Shown piece by piece: positions 47,857-56,203 of a stretch of 64,000 nt of DNA. Position 1 is the first letter of the stretch; each line of letters starts with the position of its first letter. Under the pieces are notes generated by a model. That model worked only from the letters and a program-made list of their open reading frames with translations. It did no database searches and was not told where the DNA came from. Made by a program: the position numbers and the translations under genes. The DNA is from Streptomyces rubrogriseus (GTDB taxonomy: Bacteria > Actinomycetota > Actinomycetes > Streptomycetales > Streptomycetaceae), in the NCBI RefSeq assembly GCF_027947575.1, contig NZ_CP116256.1, forward strand, positions 7,316,001-7,380,000, read 5' to 3'.

Positions 47857-48738
47857 TCAGGCATTGTCCCGGATGCCCGCGAAGAGGTCGTCCTCGGGGA
47901 GGGAGGTTTCCACGAGGGACTTGGCCAGCTCGTACTCCTCGGTCGGCCAGACCTCCTTCTGGATCTCCATCGGCACCCGGAACCAGCCCCCCTCGGGGTC
48001 GATCTGCGTGGCGTGCGCGATCAGCGCCTTGTCGCGGATCTCGAAGAAGTCCGCGCAGGGCACGTGCGTGGTGAGGGTGCGCTCCTTGCGCTCGAACTCC
48101 GACCAGCGCTTGAGCCAGTCCTCGTAGGGCGACTCCAGGCCGCGGTCCAGCAGCGCGTGGTGCAGCGCCTCGGTGCGGGGCCGGTTGAAGCCCTGGTTGT
48201 AGTAGACCTTCAGCGGCTGGTACGCCGTCCCGTACTCGCCCTCCGGGTACTTCTCGGTGTCCGCCGCGCCCTCGAACGCCACCATCGTGATCTTGTGGGT
48301 CATGATGTGGTCGGGGTGCGGGTAGCCGCCGTTCTCGTCGTAGGTGGTGATCACCTGGGGCCGGAAGGAGCGGATCTTCCGCACCAGCTCGCCGGCCGCC
48401 TTGTCGACGTCCTCCAGGGCGAAGCAGCCCTCCGGCAGCGGCGGCAGCGGGTCGCCCTCGGGCAGCCCGGAGTCGACGAAGCCGAGCCACTCCTGCCCCA
48501 CGCCCAGGATCTCCCGGGCCTCGTCCATCTCCTTCCTGCGCACCTCGTGGATGTTCTCCTCGATGTACGCGTCCCCCTGGAGCTTCGGGTTGAGGATGGA
48601 GCCGCGCTCCCCGCCCGTGCAGGTCACCACCAGCACGTCCACCCCCTCGGACACGTACTTCGCCATGGTGGCCGCGCCCTTGCTCGACTCGTCGTCGGGG
48701 TGGGCGTGAACGGCCATCAGTCGCAGCTGGTCAGTCAA
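47857..48738 (-). CDS. mca: Mycothiol S-conjugate amidase
   Basis: 293-aa zinc amidase of the PIG-L/MshB family. It cleaves mycothiol S-conjugates so that mercapturic acids can be exported; actinobacteria use it to detoxify electrophiles. Zinc motif AVHAHPDDESSKG (His13, Asp16) and the second His block GGYPHPDHIMTHK identify it. Its length and the C-terminal region separate Mca from MshB. Translation starts at a TTG (48738) with GAGGA upstream. A small membrane protein follows immediately. Confidence 0.93.
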   Translation of the reverse strand: MTDQLRLMAVHAHPDDESSKGAATMAKYVSEGVDVLVVTCTGGERGSILNPKLQGDAYIEENIHEVRRKEMDEAREILGVGQEWLGFVDSGLPEGDPLPPLPEGCFALEDVDKAAGELVRKIRSFRPQVITTYDENGGYPHPDHIMTHKITMVAFEGAADTEKYPEGEYGTAYQPLKVYYNQGFNRPRTEALHHALLDRGLESPYEDWLKRWSEFERKERTLTTHVPCADFFEIRDKALIAHATQIDPEGGWFRVPMEIQKEVWPTEEYELAKSLVETSLPEDDLFAGIRDNA

Positions 48739-48868
48739 GACTCAATCCTCGGTCAGTCGGCGCCCCGGCGTGCAGCGGCGCAATCGCAGGCTTCTATAGT
48801 GACCGAATCGGGAGCGGAATAATTCCGGGGCCCGAGAACCCGGACCCGCTCCCGCGGAGAGGACGATC

Positions 48869-49267
48869 ATGAGCACGGCGAGCACGCGGACTCCTCAGGG
48901 CCGCTACGGCCGCTCCTCGGTCGAGCAGGCCGACCGCACGCTCAAGATCGTCGGCGCCGTGCTCGGCGCGCTCCTGCTCGCACTGATCGGCTGGTTCGGC
49001 TACCACTACGTCGGTCAGAACAAGATCAGCGGCGAGCTGATCGGCTTCGAGCTCGCCGAGGACTCGGTGCAGGTGCACCTGGAGGTCCGCAAGGACGCCG
49101 GCGTCACCGGCTACTGCACGGTGCGCTCCCAGGCGGAGGACGGCGACGAGGTGGGCCGGGCCGACTTCCGCTTCGACGGGGACGACACCCGCATCGACAA
49201 GGTCGTCACGCTGCGGACCAAGGCCGCCGGGACGTCGGCCGAGCTGCTCGGCTGCCATCCGGAGTGA
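48869..49267 (+). CDS. DUF4307 membrane protein
   Basis: 132-aa protein of the actinobacterial DUF4307 family. A cytoplasmic N-terminus with RYGRSSVEQADRTLK leads into one membrane helix (IVGAVLGALLLALIGWFGYHYV, ~27-48) and an extracellular beta-rich domain (SGELIGFELAEDSVQVHLEVRKDAGVTGYCTVRSQAEDGDEVGRADFRF) with two Cys (CTVRS, LLGCHPE). RBS GAGAGGA precedes the ATG. Divergent from mca and followed by greA, a recurrent actinobacterial arrangement. Function unknown. Confidence 0.85.
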   Translation: MSTASTRTPQGRYGRSSVEQADRTLKIVGAVLGALLLALIGWFGYHYVGQNKISGELIGFELAEDSVQVHLEVRKDAGVTGYCTVRSQAEDGDEVGRADFRFDGDDTRIDKVVTLRTKAAGTSAELLGCHPE

Positions 49268-49447
49268 TGCGGCGAGCCCCACTGGCGCCAATACCTGCCG
49301 CCTGACCTGCGGTGACAGGAATCTGGTGGCTTATGTCCTCCCCCTTTGGCCACTGAATTGTTAGGCTCGTGGTTTCGCCCTTCCGTGAAGGAACATCCTT
49401 CTGGGTAGGGCGTTGATTTGTATTCCCAGTACCAACGAGGAGCACCC

Positions 49448-49945
49448 GTGACCCAGACCAGCGAGAACGTCACCTGGCTGACCCAGGAGGCGTACAACAA
49501 GCTCAAGGAGGAGCTTGAATACCTTACTGGTCCTGCGCGCACCGAGATCTCTGCCAAGATCGCCGCGGCTCGTGAGGAGGGGGACCTGCGTGAGAACGGC
49601 GGGTACCACGCGGCGAAGGAGGAGCAGGGCAAGCAGGAGCTCCGCGTGCGCCAGCTGACCCAGCTGCTCGAAAGCGCCAAGGTGGGCGAGGCCCCGGCCG
49701 CCGGCGGCGTCGTGGCGCCCGGCATGGTCGTCACGATCGCCTTCGACGGCGACGAGGACGACACGCTGACCTTCCTGCTCGCCTCGCGCGAGTACGCGAG
49801 CTCGGACATCGAGACGTACTCTCCGCAGTCCCCGCTCGGCTCGGGCGTCCTCGGCCACAAGGTCGGCGACGACGCGCAGTACGAGCTGCCCAACGGCAAG
49901 CCGGCCTCGGTGAGGATCCTCAAGGCCGAGCCGTACAACGGCTGA
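49448..49945 (+). CDS. greA: Transcription elongation factor GreA
   Basis: 165-aa Gre factor that enters the RNA polymerase secondary channel and stimulates cleavage of backtracked RNA. The N-terminal coiled coil includes LTQEAYNKLKEELEYL and the tip acidic motif AREEGDLRENGGYHAAKEEQG. The C-terminal FKBP-like domain ends SVRILKAEPYNG. The domain GVVAPGMVVTIAFDGDEDDTLTFLLASRE is actinobacterial in style. GTG at 49448 with GAGGAG six bases before. It ends at a perfect 18-bp hairpin. Confidence 0.95.
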   Translation: MTQTSENVTWLTQEAYNKLKEELEYLTGPARTEISAKIAAAREEGDLRENGGYHAAKEEQGKQELRVRQLTQLLESAKVGEAPAAGGVVAPGMVVTIAFDGDEDDTLTFLLASREYASSDIETYSPQSPLGSGVLGHKVGDDAQYELPNGKPASVRILKAEPYNG

Positions 49946-49960
49946 CCCGCCGCCTACTGC

Positions 49961-50001
49961 CGACGAGCCCCCGGTGTCCCCGTGACACCGGGGGCTCGTC
50001 G
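49961..50001. terminator. Bidirectional terminator after greA
   Basis: A perfect 18-bp stem (49961-49978 with 49984-50001) and five-base loop lie between greA and the convergent ABC permease gene. Confidence 0.8.
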
Positions 50002-50047
50002 ATGTCCTGCCGCCCTGCCGACCGGTCGTCCCTCTCGACCCTCGTCG

Positions 50048-50905
50048 TCAGCCGGCCGCTCTGCGGTACTTGCGCACTGCCAGTGTCCTGAAGATCAGGA
50101 CGATCACGATCGAGTAGGTGAGCGTCGCCCAGACCGGGTGCTGCATGGGCCAGGCGTCCGACTGCACGACGCCCGGGTTCCCGAACAGCTCGCGGCACGC
50201 CTGGACGACCGCGCTGAACGGGTTCCACTCGGCGACATGGCGGAGCCACGGCGTCATCTGGGTGGGGTCGACGAAGGCGTTGGACACGAAGGTCACGGGG
50301 AACAGCCAGATGATCCCTCCGGAGGTCGCCGCCTCCGGTGTCCGAACGGACAGGCCGATCAGGGCGCCGATCCACGTGAAGGCGTACCCCAGGAGCAGAA
50401 GCAGCCCGAAGCCCGCCAGCACCCTCCCGATGTTGGTCGGCTCCGCCGATCCGGTGCGCCAGCCCACGAGCAGCGCGACGATCGCCAGGACGAGCAGGGT
50501 GATCGACGTCTGCACCAGGTCCGCGACGGTCCGTCCGGTCAGCACCGCGCCTCGCGCCATCGGCAGGGACCGGAAGCGATCGACGAGCCCCTTCTGCATG
50601 TCGTCGGCGATACCGGCCGCCGATCCGGCGGTGGCGAAGGTGACGGTCTGCGCGAAGATCCCCGCCATCAGGAAGTCCTTGTAGACGTCCGAGTCGGTGG
50701 TGCTGCCGACCTTGATGGAACCGCCGAAGACGTACGTGAACAGGATGACGAACATCACCGGCTGGATGATCCCGAACAGGACCATCTCCGGGATCCGGGT
50801 CATCCGGATCAGGTTTCGGCGGGCGATGACCAGCGAGTCCCGGACGGACTGGCCGATGGGGTTGGCGGACGCCGTGACCGGCGCGGCGTCGGTGGCGGCG
50901 CTCAC
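50048..50905 (-). CDS. ABC-2 type permease (DrrB-like)
   Basis: 285-aa DrrB-type exporter permease with six membrane helices: MVLFGIIQPVMFVILFTYVFGG, the pair around TSITLLVLAIVALLVGW and LAGFGLLLLLGYAFTWIGALIGL, and the C-terminal HPVWATLTYSIVIVLIF. Signature elements include RNLIRMTRIPEMV and GLVDRFRSLPMARGAVLTGR. The GTG at 50905 overlaps the ATPase stop as GTGA. With that ATPase it forms a two-gene exporter of drugs or lipids; the substrate cannot be read from sequence. Confidence 0.9.
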   Translation of the reverse strand: MSAATDAAPVTASANPIGQSVRDSLVIARRNLIRMTRIPEMVLFGIIQPVMFVILFTYVFGGSIKVGSTTDSDVYKDFLMAGIFAQTVTFATAGSAAGIADDMQKGLVDRFRSLPMARGAVLTGRTVADLVQTSITLLVLAIVALLVGWRTGSAEPTNIGRVLAGFGLLLLLGYAFTWIGALIGLSVRTPEAATSGGIIWLFPVTFVSNAFVDPTQMTPWLRHVAEWNPFSAVVQACRELFGNPGVVQSDAWPMQHPVWATLTYSIVIVLIFRTLAVRKYRRAAG

Positions 50906-51909
50906 TTGGCGGTCTCCTTCTCCTGCTCGTGGCCGGCGTCGTCCGCCGAGCCGTTCGTCTCGTCCGCCGCCTCGGCCACGTGGCCGGTGAGGGAGAGGAA
51001 CACGTCGTCGAGGGTGGGGCGGCGCAGGCCGATGTCGTCGATCTCGATACCGCGGACGTCGAGTTCGCGGATGACCTCGGCGAGCAGCTTGGCGCCGCCC
51101 GTGACGGGCACGGTCAGCTTGCGGGTGTGCTCCTCGACCGTGGTCGAGCCCTTGCCGAATCCGGCGAGCACCTCGGAGGCCGTCGCCATGCGGCCGCGGT
51201 CGTGGACCACGACCTCGACGCGCTCTCCCCCGGTGCGGGCCTTGAGCTGGTCGGAGGTGCCCCGGGCGATGACGCGGCCGTGGTCGACGACCGCGATGTC
51301 GTGCGCGAGGTGGTCGGCCTCTTCCAGGTACTGGGTGGTGAGCAGGAGGGTCGTACCGCCCGCGACCAGCTGTTTGATGACCTCCCACAGCTCCTGCCGG
51401 TTGCGGGGGTCGAGGCCGGTCGTGGGTTCGTCCATGAACATGACGGGCGGGGAGACGACCAGGGCGGCCGCCAGGTCGAGCCGGCGGCGCATGCCTCCCG
51501 AGTACGTCTTGGTGGGGCGGTCGGCGGCGTCCGAGAGGTGGAACTGGTCGAGCAGCTCGGCGGCCCGCGCCTTCGCCGCCTTGCCCTTCATCTGGTAGAG
51601 CTGGCCCACCATTTGCAGGTTCTCGCGGCCCGTCAGGTACTCGTCGACCGCGGCGAACTGGCCGGAGAGGCCGATGGAGCGGCGTACCTCGTTGGGCTGC
51701 CTGAGGACGTCGATGCCCGCGACGACCGCCTTGCCGCTGTCGGGGCGCAGTAGGGTCGTGAGGCAGCGGACGGCGGTGGTCTTGCCCGCGCCGTTCGGCC
51801 CGAGCAGGCCCAGGACCGTGCCCTCGGGAACGTCGAGGTCGACGCCGTCGAGAGCCCTTACGTCACCGAAGGTCTTCACCAGGCCTTCGGCATAGATGGC
51901 GCCTGGCAT
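50902..51909 (-). CDS. ABC transporter ATP-binding protein (DrrA-like)
   Basis: 335-aa daunorubicin-resistance-type ATPase. Walker A GLLGPNGAGKTT, signature YSGGMRRRLDLA, Walker B VMFMDEPTTGLDPRNRQ, H-loop within TTLLLTTQYLEEAD. The C-terminal DUF4162-type extension (KARTGGERVEVVVHDRGRMATASEVLAG, RRPTLDDVFLSLTGH) is characteristic of the DrrA subfamily. Start taken as ATG 51909 (MPGAIYAEGLVKTFG) with GGAG upstream. A palindrome at 51997-52012 lies in its promoter. Confidence 0.93.
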   Translation of the reverse strand: MPGAIYAEGLVKTFGDVRALDGVDLDVPEGTVLGLLGPNGAGKTTAVRCLTTLLRPDSGKAVVAGIDVLRQPNEVRRSIGLSGQFAAVDEYLTGRENLQMVGQLYQMKGKAAKARAAELLDQFHLSDAADRPTKTYSGGMRRRLDLAAALVVSPPVMFMDEPTTGLDPRNRQELWEVIKQLVAGGTTLLLTTQYLEEADHLAHDIAVVDHGRVIARGTSDQLKARTGGERVEVVVHDRGRMATASEVLAGFGKGSTTVEEHTRKLTVPVTGGAKLLAEVIRELDVRGIEIDDIGLRRPTLDDVFLSLTGHVAEAADETNGSADDAGHEQEKETAK

Positions 51910-51996
51910 GTGAGTCTCCACGTCGTCGGGGATTCTTCGGAAAGCCTAGGTTTGTACGTTTCGCCGCGCTCAGCGAGCGATTTACGACACACCATA

Positions 51997-52012
51997 ACGC
52001 GATGTATCGCGT
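51997..52012. promoter_or_regulatory. ACGCGAT-N2-ATCGCGT operator
   Basis: Perfect 7-bp arms (51997-52003 and 52006-52012), 88 bases before the ABC ATPase start. Size and sequence style resemble sites of PadR or TetR regulators that control Drr-type exporters. No such regulator is encoded in this window next to it; the MarR at 53444 is about 1.4 kb away. Confidence 0.55.
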
Positions 52013-52068
52013 CTCACAATGCACTTGCTCGAACGAGTGACGAAGTGGCCGCCGGTGCCCCGCCCGGC

Positions 52069-53298
52069 TCAGGCGATGACGGTGTATCCCGCTTCCCGCA
52101 GCGCGCGGCCGACCTCGGTGCAGTGCTCCGGACCCTTCGTCTCCAGGTGCAGTTCGACCTCCGCCTCCGTGAGCCCGAGCCGCGGATGGGTTCGGACGTG
52201 GCTCACGTCGAGGACGTTAGCGTCGACCACTGACAACACCCCGAGAAGTGTGGCCAGCGCCCCGGGCCGGTCCGTCAGCCGCAGCCGGACCGCCAGGTAG
52301 CGGCCCTGCGCCGCCATGCCGTGCCGCAGCACGCCCTGCATCAGCACCGGGTCCACGTTGCCGCCGGACAGGACCGCCACGACCGGCCCCTCGAAGGAGC
52401 CCGGCGCGCTCAGCAGCGCCGCCACCGGGCTCGCCCCGGCCGGTTCCACGACCAGCTTGGCCCGCTCGAGACACAGCAGCAGAGCGGTGGACAGCTCGTC
52501 CTCGGAGACCGTGCGGACCTCGTCCACCAGGTCGCCGACGATCCCGAACGGCACGTCACCGGGCCGCCCCACCTTGATCCCGTCGGCCATCGTCGCCGGG
52601 TTCTCCACGGCGACCGGGCGCCCGGCGGCCAGCGACGGCGGGTAGGCGGCCGCGCCCTCCGCCTGCACGCCGACGATCCGCACGTCCGGCCGCAGCGCCT
52701 TCACCGCGACCGCGATCCCGGCCGCCAGTCCGCCCCCGCCGATGCCGACCACGACGGTCCGCACCTCGGGGCACTGCTCCAGGATCTCCAGCCCGACCGT
52801 GCCCTGGCCCGCGATGACGTCGGGGTGGTCGAAGGGGTGGATGAAGACCGCGCCGGTCCGCTCCGCGTGCTCCTGCGCGGCGGCCAGCGTCTCGTCCACC
52901 ACCTGGCCGTGCAGCCGCACCTCGGCGCCGTAGTCCCGGGTCGCGCTGATCTTGGGCAGCGGTGCCCCCTGCGGCATGAACACCGTCGATCGCACACCGA
53001 GCAGCGACGAGGCCAGCGCGACGCCCTGCGCGTGGTTGCCCGCGCTCGCCGCGACCACGCCCGCGGCCCGCTGCTCGGGGAGCAGCCCGGCGATCCGCAC
53101 GTAGGCGCCACGCAGCTTGAACGAGCCCGTCCGCTGGAGGTTCTCGCACTTGAGGTGCACCGGCGAGCCGACCAGCTGGGAGAGGTGCCTGCTGCCCTCC
53201 ATGGCCGTCACCCGCGCCACGCCCGAGAGCATCTTCTGGGCTCCGCGCACGTCGTCGAGGGTGACGGGAGCGACGCGGGACGCTGTGCTGTAGCTCAT
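52069..53298 (-). CDS. ilvA: Threonine ammonia-lyase (threonine dehydratase)
   Basis: 409-aa fold-II PLP enzyme, deaminating L-threonine to 2-oxobutyrate (isoleucine pathway or catabolism). The PLP lysine is K61 in LQRTGSFKLRGAYVRI. ASAGNHAQGVA, the Gly loop VGIGGGGLAAGIAVAVKAL and the C-terminal serine-type SGGNVDPVL complete the site. A single ACT domain (LTDRPGALATLLGVLSVVDANVLDVSHVRTHPRLGLTEAEVELHLETKG) marks the shorter, TdcB-like form. ATG at 53298 with GGAGG upstream. Divergent from the MarR gene. Confidence 0.93.
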   Translation of the reverse strand: MSYSTASRVAPVTLDDVRGAQKMLSGVARVTAMEGSRHLSQLVGSPVHLKCENLQRTGSFKLRGAYVRIAGLLPEQRAAGVVAASAGNHAQGVALASSLLGVRSTVFMPQGAPLPKISATRDYGAEVRLHGQVVDETLAAAQEHAERTGAVFIHPFDHPDVIAGQGTVGLEILEQCPEVRTVVVGIGGGGLAAGIAVAVKALRPDVRIVGVQAEGAAAYPPSLAAGRPVAVENPATMADGIKVGRPGDVPFGIVGDLVDEVRTVSEDELSTALLLCLERAKLVVEPAGASPVAALLSAPGSFEGPVVAVLSGGNVDPVLMQGVLRHGMAAQGRYLAVRLRLTDRPGALATLLGVLSVVDANVLDVSHVRTHPRLGLTEAEVELHLETKGPEHCTEVGRALREAGYTVIA

Positions 53299-53443
53299 AG
53301 CCTCCAGCATCGCAGTTCACGGGCGCCGTGCGCCGTTGTGACCAACCTCCGAGACCCGCTTTGCCCAGCGCCGGTACGCCCTGCCGCCCGGCCGCGTACC
53401 CTGTCCCCCAATTAGCAGCCCTCCACGAAGTGAGCCCCCGGCC

Positions 53444-53968
53444 ATGCCCACAACACCTGAAATGTCGATGGACATGACGACCGCCGGTGACACCGGTCTT
53501 CTCGAGACGCTCCAGCACGAGGTCGCGCTCTTCGCCCGACGTGCCGAACAGACCCGGCTCGGCGGGGTCGGCCAGGTGCGCAACTCCATGGACCGCGCCG
53601 CCTACCTGCTGCTCAACCGCCTCGACAAAGAAGGCCCGATGGGCGTGAAGGCGCTCGCCGCGAGCATGGGGATCGACTCCTCGACGGTCACCCGGCAGGT
53701 GGCCCCGCTCGTCGACACCGGACTCGTCAAGCGGACCTCGCACCCCGAGGACGGACGCGCGGTGGTCCTCCAGCTGTCGCCGCGCGGCGTGGCGCGGCTG
53801 GAGGAGGTCCGCTCCTCCCGGCGTCAGCTCATGGCCGAGCTGACCCACGACTGGGCGCCGCAGGAGCGCGAGACGTTCTGCGCGCTCCTCGCGCGCTTCA
53901 ACGGCGCCCTGTCCGCCCGGATGGCCCCGTCCGGCGTGTCGCCCACGGACGCCCCCTCGGGCTCCTGA
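53444..53968 (+). CDS. MarR-family transcriptional regulator
   Basis: 174-aa MarR regulator. A dimerising N-terminal helix (LLETLQHEVALFARRAEQTRL) leads to the winged helix AYLLLNRLDKEGPMGVKALAASMGIDSSTVTRQVAPLVDTGLVKRTSHPEDGRAVVLQLSPRGV (~55-120, wing DPR-type EDGRAV). The C-terminal dimer helices follow. The start may be ATG 53444, 53462 or 53470-range internal Met codons; the first is used. Divergent from ilvA with 145 bases between. Target unknown. Confidence 0.88.
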   Translation: MPTTPEMSMDMTTAGDTGLLETLQHEVALFARRAEQTRLGGVGQVRNSMDRAAYLLLNRLDKEGPMGVKALAASMGIDSSTVTRQVAPLVDTGLVKRTSHPEDGRAVVLQLSPRGVARLEEVRSSRRQLMAELTHDWAPQERETFCALLARFNGALSARMAPSGVSPTDAPSGS

Positions 53969-54045
53969 ACGCCCCTTCCCGCCCTTCCGGAGCTTTTCCC
54001 GAGCTTTCCCGGGTCTCCCAGAGCTTTCCCGGGCTTTCCGGAACG

Positions 54046-54092
54046 GGGTTCGTACCGAACCCTTGACCGGCGGCCCGCCCCTGGCCTGATAT
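54046..54092 (+). promoter_or_regulatory. Candidate promoter with adjacent palindrome
   Basis: TTGACC (54063-54068) and TGATAT (54087-54092), 18 bases apart, resemble a housekeeping promoter ~40 bases before the gene at 54132. Directly upstream is GGGTTCG-TAC-CGAACCC (54046-54062), a perfect 7-bp inverted repeat that may be an operator or the marR terminator. Confidence 0.4.
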
Positions 54093-54131
54093 GAGACCTC
54101 AGGGGTCGTCGCCGTCTGGGCGGGAGGCGCG

Positions 54132-54638
54132 GTGCGAGAACGGCATGCGTCCCGAAATGCCCGCCGGGCCCGCGAGTTCGAGGCGTTCGTCGCGGGCGCG
54201 GCCGGGCGGCTTCTGCACGCCGCCACGCTGCTCACCGCCGAGCCCCCGGACGCCAACCCGCGCGCGCGGCGCCTGCTGGCCCTGAGCCTGGCCCAGACGT
54301 ACGCGGACTGGGACCGTCTGCACGGGGAGGACCCGTACGACCGCGCCCGCCAGCACCTGGCCACGCGCTTCGCCCGTGCGGCCTGGCACCGGTACGGCGC
54401 TCTCGGCCGGACCCGTCGGCACCCCGCCGGACCCCTGGGCGGGCTCGCCCCGCAGGAACGCCTGCTCCTGGTGCTCAGGCTGTACGAGGGTGTCGCCGAG
54501 GAACAGACGGCCGCGTTGCTGGGCCTGCCCGTGGAGCGGGTACGGACGATCTGCGACCGGGCGACCGCCGCTCTGCTGCGCCCGCCGCCGTCACCCGCCC
54601 GCCCGGTGACGGCGGACGCGAGGGCGGCGACGCCGTGA
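54132..54638 (+). CDS. Degenerate SigE-like sigma factor
   Basis: 168-aa protein from a GTG at 54132 with GGGAGG upstream. Region 4-like GLAPQERLLLVLRLYEGVAEEQTAALLGLPVERVRTICDRATAALL (~100-150) is a clear sigma helix-turn-helix. The N-terminal FEAFVAGAAGRLLHAATLLTAEPPDANPRARRLLALSLAQTYADWDRL aligns in pattern with SigE-family region 2 but lacks the HLAEDLVQE core-binding helix. It may be a divergent sigma factor or a regulator derived from one. The small membrane protein 46 nt downstream is a possible partner. Confidence 0.7.
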   Translation: MRERHASRNARRAREFEAFVAGAAGRLLHAATLLTAEPPDANPRARRLLALSLAQTYADWDRLHGEDPYDRARQHLATRFARAAWHRYGALGRTRRHPAGPLGGLAPQERLLLVLRLYEGVAEEQTAALLGLPVERVRTICDRATAALLRPPPSPARPVTADARAATP

Positions 54639-54684
54639 CGGACCCGACGACCGGCACACGCGCGTGGCGCCCGGGGAGGTACCC

Positions 54685-54942
54685 GTGAACCGCCCCCGGC
54701 GCGAGGCCGCCGCACGGCGGATCATGGAGCAGTCACCCCCGCGCGTGCCGCCCGACCTCTACGCGGAGGCCGTCCGCCGGGGCGGCCGCATGCTGCGGCG
54801 CAGGACCGCCGCCCGGCGCCTGATGTGGCTGCTGCTGGGCGCCGCGGCCGTGGCGTTCACGGTGTGGGCGCTGACCGTGCAGCCCTGGGTGGAGCCGCCC
54901 TCGGAGACGACCCCACCCGTGACCGGCTGGGAGGGCTGGTGA
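54685..54942 (+). CDS. Small single-pass membrane protein, possible sigma partner
   Basis: 85-aa protein. A cytoplasmic Arg-rich N-terminus (VNRPRREAAARRIMEQSPPRVPPDLYAEAVRRGGRMLRRRTAARR) precedes one membrane helix (LMWLLLGAAAVAFTVWALTV) and a short Pro-rich outer tail. The GTG at 54685 has GGGAGG seven bases before; an upstream GTG at 54664 lacks one. The arrangement after a sigma-like gene suggests an anti-sigma-type role, but no zinc motif is present. Converges on metB. Confidence 0.65.
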   Translation: MNRPRREAAARRIMEQSPPRVPPDLYAEAVRRGGRMLRRRTAARRLMWLLLGAAAVAFTVWALTVQPWVEPPSETTPPVTGWEGW

Positions 54943-54952
54943 GCCCTCTTTC

Positions 54953-56107
54953 CTAGCCCAGCGCCTGCTGGAGGTCGGCCAGCAGGTCGTCGGCGTTCTC
55001 GATGCCGACCGACAGCCGCACCAGATCGGCGGGCACCTCCAGGGCGGAGCCCGCCGCGGAGGCGTGCGTCATCCGGCCCGGGTGCTCGATCAGCGACTCG
55101 ACGCCGCCGAGGGACTCGCCGAGCGTGAAGACCTTCGCGCGGTTGCACACCTCGACGGCGGCCTGCTCGCCGCCCTCGACGCGGAACGACACCATGCCGC
55201 CGAACGCCTTCATCTGCTTGGCGGCGACCTCGTGCCCCGGGTGCTCGGGCAGCCCCGGGTACAGCACGCTCGTCACGCGCGCGTGCCGGGAGAGCATGTC
55301 GGCGACCTTGGTCGCGTTCTCGCTGTGCCGGTCCATGCGCACGGCGAGGGTCTTGGTGCCGCGCAGCACCAGCCAGGAGTCGAAGGGTCCGGCGACCGCA
55401 CCCATCGCGTTCTGGTGGAAGGCCAGCTCCTCGCCCAGCTCCTGGTCGCCCACGATCAGCGCGCCGCCGACCACGTCCGAGTGCCCGCCCATGTACTTGG
55501 TCAGCGAGTGCACGACGACGTCCGCGCCGAGCGCCAGCGGCTGCTGGAGGTACGGGGTGGCGAAGGTGTTGTCGACGACGAGCCGGGCGCCGGCGTCCCG
55601 GGCGACCTGGGCGACCTGGGCGATGTCGGTGATGCCGAGCAGCGGGTTGGAGGGCGTCTCGACCCACACCGCCTTGGTCTTCGGGGTGAGGGCGGCCCGC
55701 ACGGCGGCCGCGTCGCTCGTGTCGGCCACGGACCACTCCACGCCCCACCGGGTGGCGACCTTGGCGAAGAGGCGGAAGGTGCCGCCGTACGCGTCGTTCG
55801 GGATCACCACGTGGTCCCCGGGGCGCAGCAGCGTACGCAACAGGCAGTCCTCGGCCGCCAGTCCGGACGCGAACGCGAGGCCGCGACGGCCGCCCTCCAG
55901 GGCGGCGAGGTTCTCCTCCAGCGCCGTACGGGTCGGGTTGGCGCTGCGGCTGTACTCGTAGCCGCCCCGCAACCCGCCGACGCCGTCCTGCTTGTAGGTC
56001 GACACCTGATAGATCGGCGGGACGACCGCGCCCGTCAGGGGATCGGCGGTGTTGCCCGCGTGGATCGCGAGCGTCTCGAAGTGCTGACTGATGTGCCTGT
56101 CGCTCAT
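54953..56107 (-). CDS. metB: Cystathionine gamma-synthase
   Basis: 384-aa Cys/Met-metabolism PLP enzyme. It forms cystathionine from an O-acylhomoserine and cysteine; gamma-lyase activity cannot be excluded from sequence. Motifs: HAGNTADPLTGAVVPPIYQVSTYKQDGVG, YEYSRSANPTRTALEENLAALEGG, DNTFATPYLQQPL, and VVHSLTKYMGGHSDVVGG with the PLP lysine at 204. The C-terminal LGGVESLIEHPGRMTHAS and VRLSVGIENADDLLADL are family hallmarks. ATG at 56107. Apparently monocistronic. Confidence 0.93.
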   Translation of the reverse strand: MSDRHISQHFETLAIHAGNTADPLTGAVVPPIYQVSTYKQDGVGGLRGGYEYSRSANPTRTALEENLAALEGGRRGLAFASGLAAEDCLLRTLLRPGDHVVIPNDAYGGTFRLFAKVATRWGVEWSVADTSDAAAVRAALTPKTKAVWVETPSNPLLGITDIAQVAQVARDAGARLVVDNTFATPYLQQPLALGADVVVHSLTKYMGGHSDVVGGALIVGDQELGEELAFHQNAMGAVAGPFDSWLVLRGTKTLAVRMDRHSENATKVADMLSRHARVTSVLYPGLPEHPGHEVAAKQMKAFGGMVSFRVEGGEQAAVEVCNRAKVFTLGESLGGVESLIEHPGRMTHASAAGSALEVPADLVRLSVGIENADDLLADLQQALG

Positions 56108-56203
56108 GGGCACCGAGGGTAGCCGTGCGGAACGCCTCGCGCGTTTTCCACAGGGCGGGGGACGGGTTGGCCAATTGTCGGCGGCGTCTGGTTCGCTTGA
56201 GAC

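Noticed and set aside
50048..51909. DrrAB-like exporter as part of an antibiotic biosynthesis cluster
   Set aside because: Neighbours are greA and ilvA; no biosynthetic genes. Drr-type exporters are common outside such clusters.
53985..54045. Repeated GAGCTTTCCCGGG units after marR
   Set aside because: Two and a half short units in a simple C/T-rich tail; judged low complexity near the marR terminator rather than a functional repeat.
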